Assembly (NCBI GenBank): GCA_016288155.1
Contig: JAEEYP010000026.1
Span: forward strand, 1-55,213
DNA length: 55,213 nucleotides
Source: Clostridiales bacterium
Lineage (GTDB): Bacteria > Bacillota > Clostridia > Oscillospirales > CAG-272
Direction: 5' to 3'
Of this stretch, positions 43,411 to 52,222 are shown one piece after another. How positions within the stretch are numbered: position 1 is the first letter of the stretch; the number at the start of each line of letters is the position of its first letter. The notes under the pieces were generated by a model, which was not told the DNA's origin, searched no databases, and worked only from the letters and a program-made list of their open reading frames with translations. The translations under genes were made by a program, and so were the position numbers.

Positions 43411-44919
43411 TCACAAAGAAAACGCAGGTGCATTGCACCTGCGTTTTCTTTGTGGTGACCCGACCCCCTGAATATCCGAACGGATGTTTGAGACGGCGAT
43501 GATCTCGTCGAGCGTGGAAACGATGGGCTCATCCCGGAAGTTGAGCGTGACGATCACCTTGCCGTCGTCGAACAGCAGCACGCTGCCGACGAGACCGTCC
43601 ACGATCCTCTCGCGGTTTTTCTGTACTTTCAGATCCATATGAACGTACTTGTCCAGAATGAACCGGATCTTATCTTCCGTGAGCCCCGGTCCTGAATGCT
43701 GTTCGTACTGGATTTTTTCTTTCAGTTCGTCTTCCTGGCGTTCGAGCTCCTCCAGTTTGGCTTTCGTCGATCTCGAATAGACGCCCTCCTCCATGGCGCG
43801 CACGATGTTTTCTATCGATTTCTGTACGTCTGCCAGCTGTTTCTCCAGTACCGGGATCATGACGTTTTCTTCATTTACCGCCGCCATGATATGCGTGATG
43901 AGCGCGTCGACGGTTTCTTTGTCGGAGATGCTGCTTATGGCTTTGCCGATCACGAAGTCCTCGATCAGGTCCTTGCGCACCGGCTTGAGGTCACACTCGT
44001 GCCGCTTGGCGGAGGCGCATTTGTAGTAGCGATAGGTTCGTTCTTTTTTCACCCCGCATTCTCCGACCATCATGGACTTGCATTCTCCGCAGAAGAGCTT
44101 CGTGGTAAGGATATACCGCTCTCTCGCCTTGTTCCGCGCGGCGGTCCGCTTATTGGATACGAGCTTCCCCTTGCAGCGTTCAAAGATATCCTCGGAGATG
44201 ATCGCGGGAACGCCGCCGGGAATGACCACGTCTTTGTAGTGATATACGCCGATGTAATTGCTGTTGTTCAGCATATTCCGCAGGGTGTTTTTGTTGAACA
44301 GCACGCCGCGCCCAGTCCGCAGTCCGCGCGCATTCATATCCTCGACGATCTCCGTGGACGTTTCTCCTTGGGCGTAGCGCGTGAAGATCTCCCGAGCGAT
44401 GGGCGCGGTGACGGGGTCCAGCTGATAATGACCGTCCGCGTCGATACGGTATCCAAGCGGTACGGTACTGCCGTTGTATTTGCATTTCAGCGCGTTTTCC
44501 GTCATGCCGCGCAATACCTTTTCGGCGAGATCCGCGGAATAATACTCCGCCATCCCTTCAAGGACCGATTCCAGAATGATCCCCTCGGCTCCCTGCGAGA
44601 TGGCTTCCGTCGCGGATACGACCCGAATGTTGTTTTTCTTCAGGATCGCTTTGTATTTGGCGGAATCATACCGGTTGCGTGAAAACCGGTCGAGCTTCCA
44701 TACGATGACCACGTCGTATTTCTTTTTGGCGCTTTCCCGGATCATCCGCTGGAATTCGGGGCGATTGTCGGTCTTGGCGGAATAGGCGCGGTCGATGTAG
44801 GTCTCGATGATGTCGATCCCGTTCTTTTCCGCAAACGCCCTGTTCTCCCGCAGCTGTCCCTCGATGGATTCCTCGCGCTGGTTGTCCGACGAATAACGGG
44901 CATAGATCACACCGGTCAT
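43411..44919 (-). CDS. Large serine recombinase
   Basis: 502 aa. Resolvase catalytic domain with IYARYSSDNQREESIEGQL (nucleophile Ser near residue 10) and VWKLDRFSRNRYDS. Recombinase domain VPLGYRIDADGHYQLDP with TLRNMLNNSNYIGVY. A zinc ribbon is formed by LFCGECKSMM and YYKCASAKRHECD. Then comes a coiled coil (AKLEELERQEDELKEKIQ). Integrases of this class move phages, ICEs and small transposon-like elements in Clostridia. The last codons (SPQRKRRCNAPAFSL) are encoded by a long perfect palindrome, so the C-terminus may have been created by joining to flanking DNA. It separates two hsdR copies. Start preceded by GAGGAGAAGAA. Confidence 0.92.
   Translation of the reverse strand: MTGVIYARYSSDNQREESIEGQLRENRAFAEKNGIDIIETYIDRAYSAKTDNRPEFQRMIRESAKKKYDVVIVWKLDRFSRNRYDSAKYKAILKKNNIRVVSATEAISQGAEGIILESVLEGMAEYYSADLAEKVLRGMTENALKCKYNGSTVPLGYRIDADGHYQLDPVTAPIAREIFTRYAQGETSTEIVEDMNARGLRTGRGVLFNKNTLRNMLNNSNYIGVYHYKDVVIPGGVPAIISEDIFERCKGKLVSNKRTAARNKARERYILTTKLFCGECKSMMVGECGVKKERTYRYYKCASAKRHECDLKPVRKDLIEDFVIGKAISSISDKETVDALITHIMAAVNEENVMIPVLEKQLADVQKSIENIVRAMEEGVYSRSTKAKLEELERQEDELKEKIQYEQHSGPGLTEDKIRFILDKYVHMDLKVQKNRERIVDGLVGSVLLFDDGKVIVTLNFRDEPIVSTLDEIIAVSNIRSDIQGVGSPQRKRRCNAPAFSL
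43412..43454. terminator. 20-bp perfect palindrome at the recombinase 3' end
   Basis: CACAAAGAAAACGCAGGTGC, then ATT, then its exact complement. It covers the last codons of the recombinase. The arms have A/T-rich ends, so it can terminate either strand, and it could alternatively mark a recombination end. Confidence 0.8.
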
Positions 44920-45027
44920 TTCTTCTCCTCCTTCGTCTGTTTTTTGCAGCCGTCCGTAACCCTATGCCGATCCGCGATCGGAACAGACACCCGGCCTGCC
45001 GACGGATCTGCGGTGCGGCTGGTGTCG

Positions 45028-45056
45028 ATTATAGCACGCGAACACGTGTTTGTCAA
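45028..45056 (-). promoter_or_regulatory. Recombinase promoter with internal palindrome
   Basis: Minus strand TTGACA (45051-45056), 17-bp spacer, TATAAT (45028-45033). The spacer includes the perfect palindrome AACACGTGTT (45041-45050) against the -35 box, a likely repressor site. Confidence 0.8.
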
Positions 45057-45094
45057 GTGCGTGAGAGAAAATCGGCGGAGAGAACGGCGCTTCC

Positions 45095-48000
45095 TTACGC
45101 CGCTTTCGCGTTCGCATTCACCCGCTCGATCGCTTTCCGTATACCCAGCCATACGGACATATCCGCAAATACCTCCGCGATGCTTCCGTGATCGGTAAAC
45201 GGAGGTTCCCGCAGAACGGACAGGTCTGTCAGCATTCCGTTGTGGACGATGTATTCCACGATCTGATTCACAAAATAGATCTGCCTGCTGTCCAATCGGG
45301 TCTCGTCCAGAAATTCGGAAAACGCCGCTTTTGCCGCGTTCATGTCAAGTCCGACGATCTCGCGCACGAATTCTCCCAAGGGCTTCTCGCCGTACTCCGC
45401 CTGATACTCCCGCTTCGTGCCGACTTCGCTCCACAGGATCTTTTCCAATTCTTCCACGTCCGACTGTGTCAGCGGGACGTTGCTTCTCAATTTGGCGATG
45501 GCCGTATTATCCTGATGCTGCCGTACGTAAAACTCCGCTTTGGCTTTATAATTCTTCAAATCGTCGTTTTCGAGCTCGGATTCGTTCCAGTCCATTGCCA
45601 GGATCTCATCGTCGAAGTTCGTATCATACCGGAGCTTTGGCGCCGGGATATACTTCATCAGTCCCCGCAGATTCTCACGGATTTCCTCGAAATCACGGAT
45701 ATCAGCATTCTCCACGTAATCCGTATGCAGGATCTTATCGATCAGATCCGACTGCGCCATGATCTCCGGGATATTGGCGACGCCGGCGACGGCAGAGACC
45801 TTTTTCATAAGGTCATGCCGGGCACGGGTATATTTCTTTCCCGCAAGATACGCGAGCTCGATCCCGTACATCAGCGCGTCGAACCGCAGCGCTTTCGCAT
45901 CCGTTTCTTTCGGCATGATCAGCGGGGCGAGCTCGTCCGCGATGATCAACGTATCCTCGTAGGTAAGCGCCCGATAATTCTCGGGAGAGGAATACAGCTC
46001 CACGTATTTCATGTGCTGTTTTACGGCAAAGCTGTCCCGATTCAGCTCCCGTACTTTGCCCACCATATCATCCACGAGCGATTTGCGGAATTCGATCAGC
46101 GCGGATTCCTGATACGCCAGATCCTGCAGCTTGAACACGATCTGCGCCTTCAGGTGGAATATCGCCCCCTCCAGAGCGATCATATTGGCGGTGGGCCGTC
46201 CTTTGTTCATGCGGAAAAACTCGAAGTTCCCGCAGAAATCGAAAATGTAGAACTTGTTTTTGTCCGCCCCGTCGATCAGCCCCGGACACAGACGTGTGCC
46301 GCGTCCGATCATCTGCCAGAATTTCGCCTTCGACATGACCTTCTTGAAGAAAACGAGATTCAAGACCTCCGGCACGTCGATGCCGGTGTCCAGCATATCC
46401 ACCGATATCGCGATCTGCGGAAACTTCTTCGCCTCGGAGAACTCGTCGATGGCGCTCTGCGCGTACGTCATGTAGTTGTCGATGACTTTCGCGTATCCGT
46501 TCAGATGCGGATATTCCTTATTGAAGACCTCCAGGATCTTCTCGGCATGCGCGTGGTTTTTCGCGAAAATGATGGTCTTGCCGATCTTGTTCCCGTAATC
46601 GACCTTCAGGCCGTGAGTCATCAGGACGTTCAGTACCTCGCGGATCGTGTCTTCGTTGAAGATCCATTCGTTCAGCGCGGAGGACGCGATGCTTTCCGGC
46701 AGCTCCCCGTCTTCATTTTTGAAGGTATCCTCGTATTCCGCCTTGTCCTCCTCGGAGAGCTCGTCGTACACGATGCCCTGATCGATGAATTTCAGCACCG
46801 TTTCGACCGACATGAAATCGACCAGATACCCGTCTTTTACCGCCTGCGCCAGCTCATAGCCGTACGTCGGAACGCCGTTCTCCAGTTCAAATACGGAGTA
46901 TGTATTCTTGTCGATCTCGTCCTTCGGCGTGGCGGTCAGACCGACGAGCGGCGCGTCGAAGTAGGTGAAGATATCCCGGTATTTGTTGTAAATGGAGCGG
47001 TGCGCCTCGTCGCAGATCACCAGATCGAAATGCCCGCAGGAGAAGAGCCTGCCCTCGTCGTCCTGTACGGAATCGATGCAGTTCATCATCGTCTGATAGG
47101 TGGAGAACACGCCGTGCGCGCCGTAATTGTCCTTTTCCTCACAGAGATTCGTCACGGAAAGATCCGGCAGCAGATTGACAAAGCTCCTCTTCGCCTGCGT
47201 CACAAGAGAAGTCCGGTCGGCGAGGAACAGGATGTTCTTCACCCAGCCCTGCTCCAGGAGTACCTTGCAGAGCGCGATCACCGTGCGCGTCTTGCCGGAG
47301 CCGGTCGCCATGACGAGCAGCGCGCGGCGGCGGTTCTTCTCGCCGAAGGCGTCGCAGACGGCCTTCACGGCGGCCTCCTGATAATAGCGCCCGGCAATGG
47401 ATCGGTCTACCGTGATATGCTTCAGGCTGCGCCGCATGGCCTGCAGATTGAAGAGCTTTTCCAGGTCGCGTTTGGAATAGATCGCCGCCACCTTCCTCTC
47501 GGGATACTGGTTGTCCGAGATGCGGGTGTCAAAGCCGTTCGTCAGGAACACCACCGGACGGCGTCCCTGCCGCTCGGCGATCCGGTCGGCGTACAGCTTC
47601 GCCTGCTGGCGGCCCTTGGCGGCGTCCTCGCAGGTCCGCTTCGCTTCGATCACCGCGAGCACGCGCCCGTCGTCGCCGAGGAGGGCGTAGTCCGCAAAGC
47701 CCACCTCGGATTTGTTGGGCATACCGGGGACCTCGTATTCGTTGATCCAGTTCTTTCCCTCGATCCAGCCGGCGTCCTCCAGCATGGCGTCGATATAGAT
47801 CTTGCGCGTTTTGTATTCGGAAAGCTCCAGCGGCTTCGGGACGTAGGTCTGCTGCTGCTCGGCGCGGCGGGCGGTCAGCTCCGCCTTCAGCGCCTTGTTT
47901 TCCTCCATCAGCGCCGCAAGGTCGACCTCCGCGTCCGATACGAACGCCAGCGCCTCCTCCGGCGTCAGCGTCAGAAGCGACCGGTCAAAGGGGCGCTCCG

Positions 48001-48388
48001 TGTACTCGGCGGCATAGAAATACGCCACCTCGTCGAGAAAATAGTAGAGGTTTTCGAGGCACAGCTCCGCCTGCTCTTCGGTGATCTTCTTCCCGCCGTG
48101 CATGACGGTGTTGCCGAGGCGGCGGATGAAATCCATGCGCTGCCAGATGTCCGTGCCGACGATCTCCTTGAATTTCTCGTCGTTCATCAGGGCGACGAGC
48201 GAATCCTGATAGGGGGCGGTGAGATCGTGGTCGACGGAGTACATCCACTTGACCGCGAATTCCATCGCCCGGCGGCAGTTGGCGACGCAGGAATCGGCGT
48301 CGATATGTAAGAGCGTCTCGGCGGAGACCGCCACGTCGGAGAAAGACGCAAACTGCGGATCAGCACGGAGGAAATCAAAGTTGGTCAT
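45095..48388 (-). CDS. hsdR: Type I restriction enzyme HsdR, full length
   Basis: 1097 aa motor/nuclease subunit. DUF4145-like N-terminus (residues 1-110); nuclease block DDGRVLAVIEAKRT near 255; Walker A ATGSGKTRT near 350; ICDEAHRSIYNKY; GLTATPKDE; ISVDMLDTGIDVPEVLNLVF; motif VI IGRGTRLCPGL. The C-terminal part (about residues 945-1097, containing LPLTQSDVEELEKILWSEVG-like EcoEI_R_C sequence) is present here and absent in the copy at 40113. Its ATG overlaps the DUF559 stop (ATGA). With HsdM and HsdS it should form the restriction complex that cuts DNA lacking the cognate methylation. Confidence 0.93.
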   Translation of the reverse strand: MTNFDFLRADPQFASFSDVAVSAETLLHIDADSCVANCRRAMEFAVKWMYSVDHDLTAPYQDSLVALMNDEKFKEIVGTDIWQRMDFIRRLGNTVMHGGKKITEEQAELCLENLYYFLDEVAYFYAAEYTERPFDRSLLTLTPEEALAFVSDAEVDLAALMEENKALKAELTARRAEQQQTYVPKPLELSEYKTRKIYIDAMLEDAGWIEGKNWINEYEVPGMPNKSEVGFADYALLGDDGRVLAVIEAKRTCEDAAKGRQQAKLYADRIAERQGRRPVVFLTNGFDTRISDNQYPERKVAAIYSKRDLEKLFNLQAMRRSLKHITVDRSIAGRYYQEAAVKAVCDAFGEKNRRRALLVMATGSGKTRTVIALCKVLLEQGWVKNILFLADRTSLVTQAKRSFVNLLPDLSVTNLCEEKDNYGAHGVFSTYQTMMNCIDSVQDDEGRLFSCGHFDLVICDEAHRSIYNKYRDIFTYFDAPLVGLTATPKDEIDKNTYSVFELENGVPTYGYELAQAVKDGYLVDFMSVETVLKFIDQGIVYDELSEEDKAEYEDTFKNEDGELPESIASSALNEWIFNEDTIREVLNVLMTHGLKVDYGNKIGKTIIFAKNHAHAEKILEVFNKEYPHLNGYAKVIDNYMTYAQSAIDEFSEAKKFPQIAISVDMLDTGIDVPEVLNLVFFKKVMSKAKFWQMIGRGTRLCPGLIDGADKNKFYIFDFCGNFEFFRMNKGRPTANMIALEGAIFHLKAQIVFKLQDLAYQESALIEFRKSLVDDMVGKVRELNRDSFAVKQHMKYVELYSSPENYRALTYEDTLIIADELAPLIMPKETDAKALRFDALMYGIELAYLAGKKYTRARHDLMKKVSAVAGVANIPEIMAQSDLIDKILHTDYVENADIRDFEEIRENLRGLMKYIPAPKLRYDTNFDDEILAMDWNESELENDDLKNYKAKAEFYVRQHQDNTAIAKLRSNVPLTQSDVEELEKILWSEVGTKREYQAEYGEKPLGEFVREIVGLDMNAAKAAFSEFLDETRLDSRQIYFVNQIVEYIVHNGMLTDLSVLREPPFTDHGSIAEVFADMSVWLGIRKAIERVNANAKAA

Positions 48389-48744
48389 GCGAGCCTCCTT
48401 TTTACTGCGGCATCAATGATCGAACATACACGGGGAAAATCGGTATCAATACTGTGGTTGGAAAAGCGAAGGACTTCGATCCCGTATTTTTCGAGGATCT
48501 TCGTGCGTTCGGCGTCGTATGCCCGTCCCTCTTCCGTTGTGTGCTGTACGCCGTCCAGTTCGATCACCAGCTTCGCCGCGTGGCAGTAGAAATCGGCGAT
48601 AAAGGAAGAAATGATTCTCTGCTTATAGAATTTTACCGGATAGGTACGCAAAAACATGTACCACAGTTTTCGTTCGTGCGGTGTCATTTCACGGCGAAGC
48701 TCTCTTGCACGTTCAAGCAGAGCACTGTTTTTGGGGATTCTCAT
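48385..48744 (-). CDS. DUF559 (Vsr-like) endonuclease-domain protein
   Basis: 119 aa PD-(D/E)XK-type small protein. LRREMTPHERKLWYMFLRTY, FYKQRIISSFIADFYCHAAK, LVIELDGVQHT and RFSNHSI are the family blocks, related to very-short-patch repair endonucleases. ATG 48744 has GAAAGGGG upstream; a TTG 24 bp earlier is an alternative. Coupled by ATGA overlap to hsdR. DUF559 proteins are often linked to restriction systems; whether this one nicks DNA is untested. Its 3' end is also found, decayed, upstream of the other hsdR. Confidence 0.85.
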   Translation of the reverse strand: MRIPKNSALLERARELRREMTPHERKLWYMFLRTYPVKFYKQRIISSFIADFYCHAAKLVIELDGVQHTTEEGRAYDAERTKILEKYGIEVLRFSNHSIDTDFPRVCSIIDAAVKRRLA

Positions 48745-48786
48745 TTTTTGTCTGCCCCTTTCAGGCAAGTGTGATCGATTTGCGCC

Positions 48787-49049
48787 CTCTCAGTCGGCTG
48801 CGCCGACAGCTCTCCCGGAGGGAGAGCCGAGGGGCGGGATAATTCCGTTTCGACTTCTCTGTCAAAATTGCAGCACACTCCCTCTCAGTCGGCTGCGCCG
48901 ACAGCTCTCCCGGAGGGAGAGCCGAGGGGGCACAGCCGAGCTCCTTGCCTCTCCCTTTGGGAGAGGTGTCGCCGTTACCGACGGCGACGGAGAGGGCCTT
49001 ACCCAGCCTCCCTCTTTGAGGGAGGGGGACCGCGAAGCGGGGGAGGGAG
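48787..49049. repeat. Dispersed GC-rich repeat, copy 1 (with an extra internal unit)
   Basis: Composed of CTCTCAGTCGGCTGCGCCGA hairpin units (twice, from 48787 and 48891), a CTCTCCCTTTGGGAGAG hairpin, GTCGCCGTTACCGACGGCGA, and CCTCCCTCTTTGAGGGAGGG. It abuts the stop codon of hsdS copy 1. Nearly identical to 52021-52222 except for the second internal unit. This style of repeat is common in gut Clostridia assemblies. Confidence 0.85.
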
Positions 49050-50180
49050 TTAACCGAAATACTTTTCCATCAAACTGTTGAACAGCATTTGCGTTTTATC
49101 CAATGCCTTTTGAATGACATATTTCGATTTGTCGGTCTGCTCCACAAAAGCGGCGAATTGCTCTTGCAGGGCGAGCGGAGGGACAGGAACGGTAATCGTC
49201 CTTATCTCCGACAAGTTCAGAGTTTTCTGAGCGATGCCCTTTACTTTTTCGTCAATCTGCCTTTGTGCATCATTAGAAAGAATAGCACTATGCAGATAAA
49301 TTGAATTTATAACACTCGGAATAGGCTTCAGATAGGCAATATGTCGCTGAAACAGGAATTTTCTATCCTTTTTTACCACCGCAGGGTGCCCGTAAGAGCC
49401 AACAGTTGATAACACAATATCGCCTATTTCAATAGGGGTACGCTTGTATAGTTCATCATAGGTTTCTTCTGATATGAATTTTTCCGCATTATAGGTAATT
49501 TCATTTGTTACAATGTTTGAAACAAATAGAAACGGTATTCCATTTTGTGTGAATTTCGGTGGCTGGTGCGTACCGTCCGTAATGATTGAGCAAATATCTG
49601 CTATGGTACGCCTATCATCAACATCCCCAAACATTTCAACAAATCGGGCTTTGACGAGGTCGTCGAGGCATTGCAACTGGCTCTGGCGAATATGTATTAT
49701 ATTAGTAACCGTTTCAAAAATTCTTGAAATCTCTTCCTGGGTCTGTAAATCAGGGACATTAATCTCTATTGAAGATACGATCTGTTTTGATATTTCCTTA
49801 AATGTAGCTCCGCGTCCCAAAGAATTCAAATAATCAGTTTTACCTTTCAAAAACCAGTACAAATAACGGTTGCATATCAAATCAGAACATATTAAGTTTT
49901 TAAACCCCTGATTACAATACATTTCGCATCCAGCAATTGCAACTTTTCCAATAGGGGCTCTTGAAGATAATATCACTGTCCCCTTTGGGAAAGGCATCAG
50001 ACCGGTTTTTTTTGCTCCAAGTTCTGTTATGTGCCTTACACTGTCTTCGACAATGTATGTATCATTTGATATTTCTGCCGGAGTGATCCATTTTTCGTTT
50101 CCATCCCAATATTCTGGGATGGATGTTTGAGGAGTACTCCCTGATACTATTTCACATATTTCGCCAAGTTTATATCTCAT
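49050..50180 (-). CDS. hsdS: Type I restriction specificity subunit HsdS, copy 1
   Basis: 376 aa DNA-recognition subunit with two target-recognition domains. The first (residues 1-160) begins MRYKLGEICEIVSGSTPQTS, and the second begins about residue 195 (ADICSIITDGTHQPPKF). They are separated by the conserved helix CLDDLVKARFVEMFGD, and the protein ends ALDKTQMLFNSLMEKYFG. Both conserved blocks recur in HsdS copy 2, but the recognition domains do not. AT-rich compared with neighbours, as usual for hsdS. Its ATG overlaps a short tail that encodes an HsdM C-terminus. Confidence 0.92.
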   Translation of the reverse strand: MRYKLGEICEIVSGSTPQTSIPEYWDGNEKWITPAEISNDTYIVEDSVRHITELGAKKTGLMPFPKGTVILSSRAPIGKVAIAGCEMYCNQGFKNLICSDLICNRYLYWFLKGKTDYLNSLGRGATFKEISKQIVSSIEINVPDLQTQEEISRIFETVTNIIHIRQSQLQCLDDLVKARFVEMFGDVDDRRTIADICSIITDGTHQPPKFTQNGIPFLFVSNIVTNEITYNAEKFISEETYDELYKRTPIEIGDIVLSTVGSYGHPAVVKKDRKFLFQRHIAYLKPIPSVINSIYLHSAILSNDAQRQIDEKVKGIAQKTLNLSEIRTITVPVPPLALQEQFAAFVEQTDKSKYVIQKALDKTQMLFNSLMEKYFG

Positions 50181-50218
50181 TCCTTATCACCCAGCATCCT
50201 CTCCAACTCATCCATTAC
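50177..50218 (-). pseudogene. Remnant of the 3' end of a second hsdM
   Basis: Directly before hsdS copy 1 the DNA reads VMDELERMLGDKE-stop, with the stop overlapping the hsdS ATG. The intact HsdM ends AMDELEGMLNEQNREK. So an hsdM once ran into this hsdS with the usual coupling, and only its last 13 codons remain. Confidence 0.75.
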
Positions 50219-50224
50219 CTAATA

Positions 50225-50479
50225 CTATTCCATATAATAAGCTACAGGACGGTCGGAATTTGGAATATGCATAAAATGCATATTGCTTTCTCTTTCCAGC
50301 TCTTCCTTGAAAGCGTTGTTTATATGCCTCGAAATAACAGACTGATCGCGCTCGAACAGCTCCATGATCTGGCTCTGCGACAACCATACCGTATCATCCT
50401 CAATTTTGACGGGAATGGTTACTTTTCCGTCATTGCTTTGAAATAAGACCAATTGGTTATTTTTCTCGATTTTGCTCAT
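50225..50479 (-). pseudogene. Truncated rhuM-like gene between hsdM and hsdS
   Basis: 84 aa. NGKVTIPVKI-like opening, DDTVWLSQSQIMELFERDQS and ISRHINNAFKEELE match only the N-terminal winged-helix part of RhuM-family proteins, which are usually over 300 residues and are often encoded between hsdM and hsdS. The frame ends VAYYME-stop, two codons before another stop and then the hsdM remnant. So the rest of rhuM was lost in the same rearrangement. It starts inside the 3' end of the intact hsdM (23-bp overlap). It could still make a small DNA-binding peptide. Confidence 0.75.
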
Positions 50480-51974
50480 TCAGCATCCCCTCCAGCTCGT
50501 CCATCGCCTTCCCGATCTCGCTCTCGAGCTGCCGAAGCTCCGCCATGATCTCGCTCGTCGGCGGGTATTCGACGGGCTTGTACTCCGTCTGCTTGTATTT
50601 GTTGATCGACAGATCGTACTCGTTGCCGACGATCTCCTCCTTCGACACGAAGAACGATTTTTCGGTGCGCCCGCGCTCGGCCTCGCCGGAAAGATCGCGG
50701 AACCGCGCGACGATATCCGGTATGTCGTTCTCCGCGACCGGCGAGCGTTTGTCGTCGAGCGAGAAACCGTCGGCGGTCATGTCGTAGAACCACACGCGGT
50801 CCGTGCCGCCGAATCCGGTCTTGGTGAAGATCAGCACCGCCGTGGACACGCCGGCATACGGCTTGAATACGCCGGAGGGCATGGAGATCACCGCCTCGAG
50901 GCGGTTGTTCTCGATCAGCTCCCGGCGGATCGCCCTGTGCGCCGTCGAGGAGCCGAACAGCACGCCGTCCGGTACGATGCACGCGCAGCGTCCGCCGACG
51001 CGCAGCATCCGCAGAAAGAGCGCGAGGAAGAGCAGCTCCGTCTTTTTCGTCGCGCACATCTTGAGCAGATCGGCGGCGACCGTGTCCGCGTCCAGGCTGC
51101 CCTTGAACGGCGGATTCGCGAGGATCAGCGAATACTTTTCGCGGTCGGTGTTCTGATCGGAGAGGCTGTCGCGGTATTCGATATACGGGTTGTCCACGCC
51201 GTGCGTCATCATGTTCATCGCGCCGATGCGGAGCATGGTGCGGTCCATGTCGTAGCCGTGGAACATATTGGACATGTAGTGCTCTTTGTTCTTCCGGTTG
51301 AAGAAGACCTCCTGCTTGCGGTTCTCCTTGAGATAATCGCTGACCGCCACGAGGAAGCCGGACGTGCCGCAGGCGGGGTCGCAGATGACCTCGTCCGCCT
51401 TCGGGTCCATGAGCTCGACCATCATGCGGATGATATGGCGCGGCGTGCGGAACTGCCCGTTCAGACCGGCGGTGGCGATCTTGGAAAGCAGATATTCATA
51501 GACGTCGCCGCGGGCGTCCGCCGTTTTGAGCTGATCCATTTGCGCGTAGATGCCGTCCATGGCGGTCACGATCTTGTCGAGCAGCAGCGGCGTCGGGATC
51601 TTGAAGATCGCGTCGTCCATGTATTTGGAGTAGGCGCTCTCCTTGTCGCCGTGCAGATTCTTGATGAACGGGAAGACCAGCTCCGCCACGGTGCCGTACA
51701 TTTTCGCGGCGGGGAAATCGTGGAAGACGTTCCATTTGAGCTGATTGCCCTCGACGGTACGGTCGCCGATCTGTACCTCTTCGGTGAAAATGCTTTCATA
51801 GGGGAGACCGAGCATGATCGCTTCTTTCGAGCCGGTGTTGTCCGCCTCGTCGAGATCGTGAATGAACATCAGGTAGGTCATCTGTTCGATGACGTCGAGC
51901 GGATTGGTCAATCCGCCCGTCCAGAAGATTTCCCAAAGACTGTCGATCTTGTTTTTCAGTTCGCCTGTAATCAT
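50457..51974 (-). CDS. hsdM: Type I DNA methyltransferase HsdM
   Basis: 505 aa N6-adenine methyltransferase. N-terminal HsdM_N region (ELKNKIDSLWEIFWTGGLTN), SAM motif VICDPACGTSGFLVAVSDYL near residue 215, catalytic NPPFKGSLDADTVAADL near 310. The C-terminal coiled coil contains ELRQLESEIGKAMDELEGML. ATG 51974 with AAAGGAGCC upstream; an open extension past it crosses the dispersed repeat and was rejected. The single intact HsdM must serve both HsdS proteins. Confidence 0.95.
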   Translation of the reverse strand: MITGELKNKIDSLWEIFWTGGLTNPLDVIEQMTYLMFIHDLDEADNTGSKEAIMLGLPYESIFTEEVQIGDRTVEGNQLKWNVFHDFPAAKMYGTVAELVFPFIKNLHGDKESAYSKYMDDAIFKIPTPLLLDKIVTAMDGIYAQMDQLKTADARGDVYEYLLSKIATAGLNGQFRTPRHIIRMMVELMDPKADEVICDPACGTSGFLVAVSDYLKENRKQEVFFNRKNKEHYMSNMFHGYDMDRTMLRIGAMNMMTHGVDNPYIEYRDSLSDQNTDREKYSLILANPPFKGSLDADTVAADLLKMCATKKTELLFLALFLRMLRVGGRCACIVPDGVLFGSSTAHRAIRRELIENNRLEAVISMPSGVFKPYAGVSTAVLIFTKTGFGGTDRVWFYDMTADGFSLDDKRSPVAENDIPDIVARFRDLSGEAERGRTEKSFFVSKEEIVGNEYDLSINKYKQTEYKPVEYPPTSEIMAELRQLESEIGKAMDELEGMLNEQNREK

Positions 51975-52020
51975 GGCAAGGGCTCCTTTATGTGTAGATG
52001 TAGAGTTGAAATGGGGGGAC

Positions 52021-52222
52021 TCCCTCAGTCGGCTGCGCCGACAGCTCTCCCAGAGGGAGAGCCGAGGGGCGGGATAATTCCGTTTCGGCTTCTCTGTCAA
52101 AATTGCAGCGCACTCCCTTGCCTCTCCCTTTGGGAGAGGTGTCGCCGTTACCGACGGCGACGGAGAGGGCATCTCCAAGCCTCCCTCTTTGAGGGAGGGG
52201 GACCGCGAAGCGGGGGAGGGAG
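52021..52222. repeat. Dispersed GC-rich repeat, copy 2
   Basis: Same blocks and orientation as 48787-49049, single internal unit. Lies between hsdS copy 2 and hsdM. The identity to copy 1 continues into the last codons of the hsdS genes, so the repeat and the hsdS 3' end form one homologous segment. Confidence 0.85.

Noticed and set aside
45188..48310. 1040-codon plus-strand open frame opposite full-length hsdR
   Set aside because: Exact shadow of hsdR; the sense frame has all helicase motifs while the antisense has none.
48787..49081. Possible coding sequence with SQSAAPTALPEGEPRG-type peptide
   Set aside because: The peptide is the translation of the dispersed hairpin repeat and recurs at 52021-52222; non-coding.
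48787..52222. CRISPR array suggested by recurring hairpin units
   Set aside because: Units are irregularly spaced, few in number, and no unique spacers or cas genes are present.
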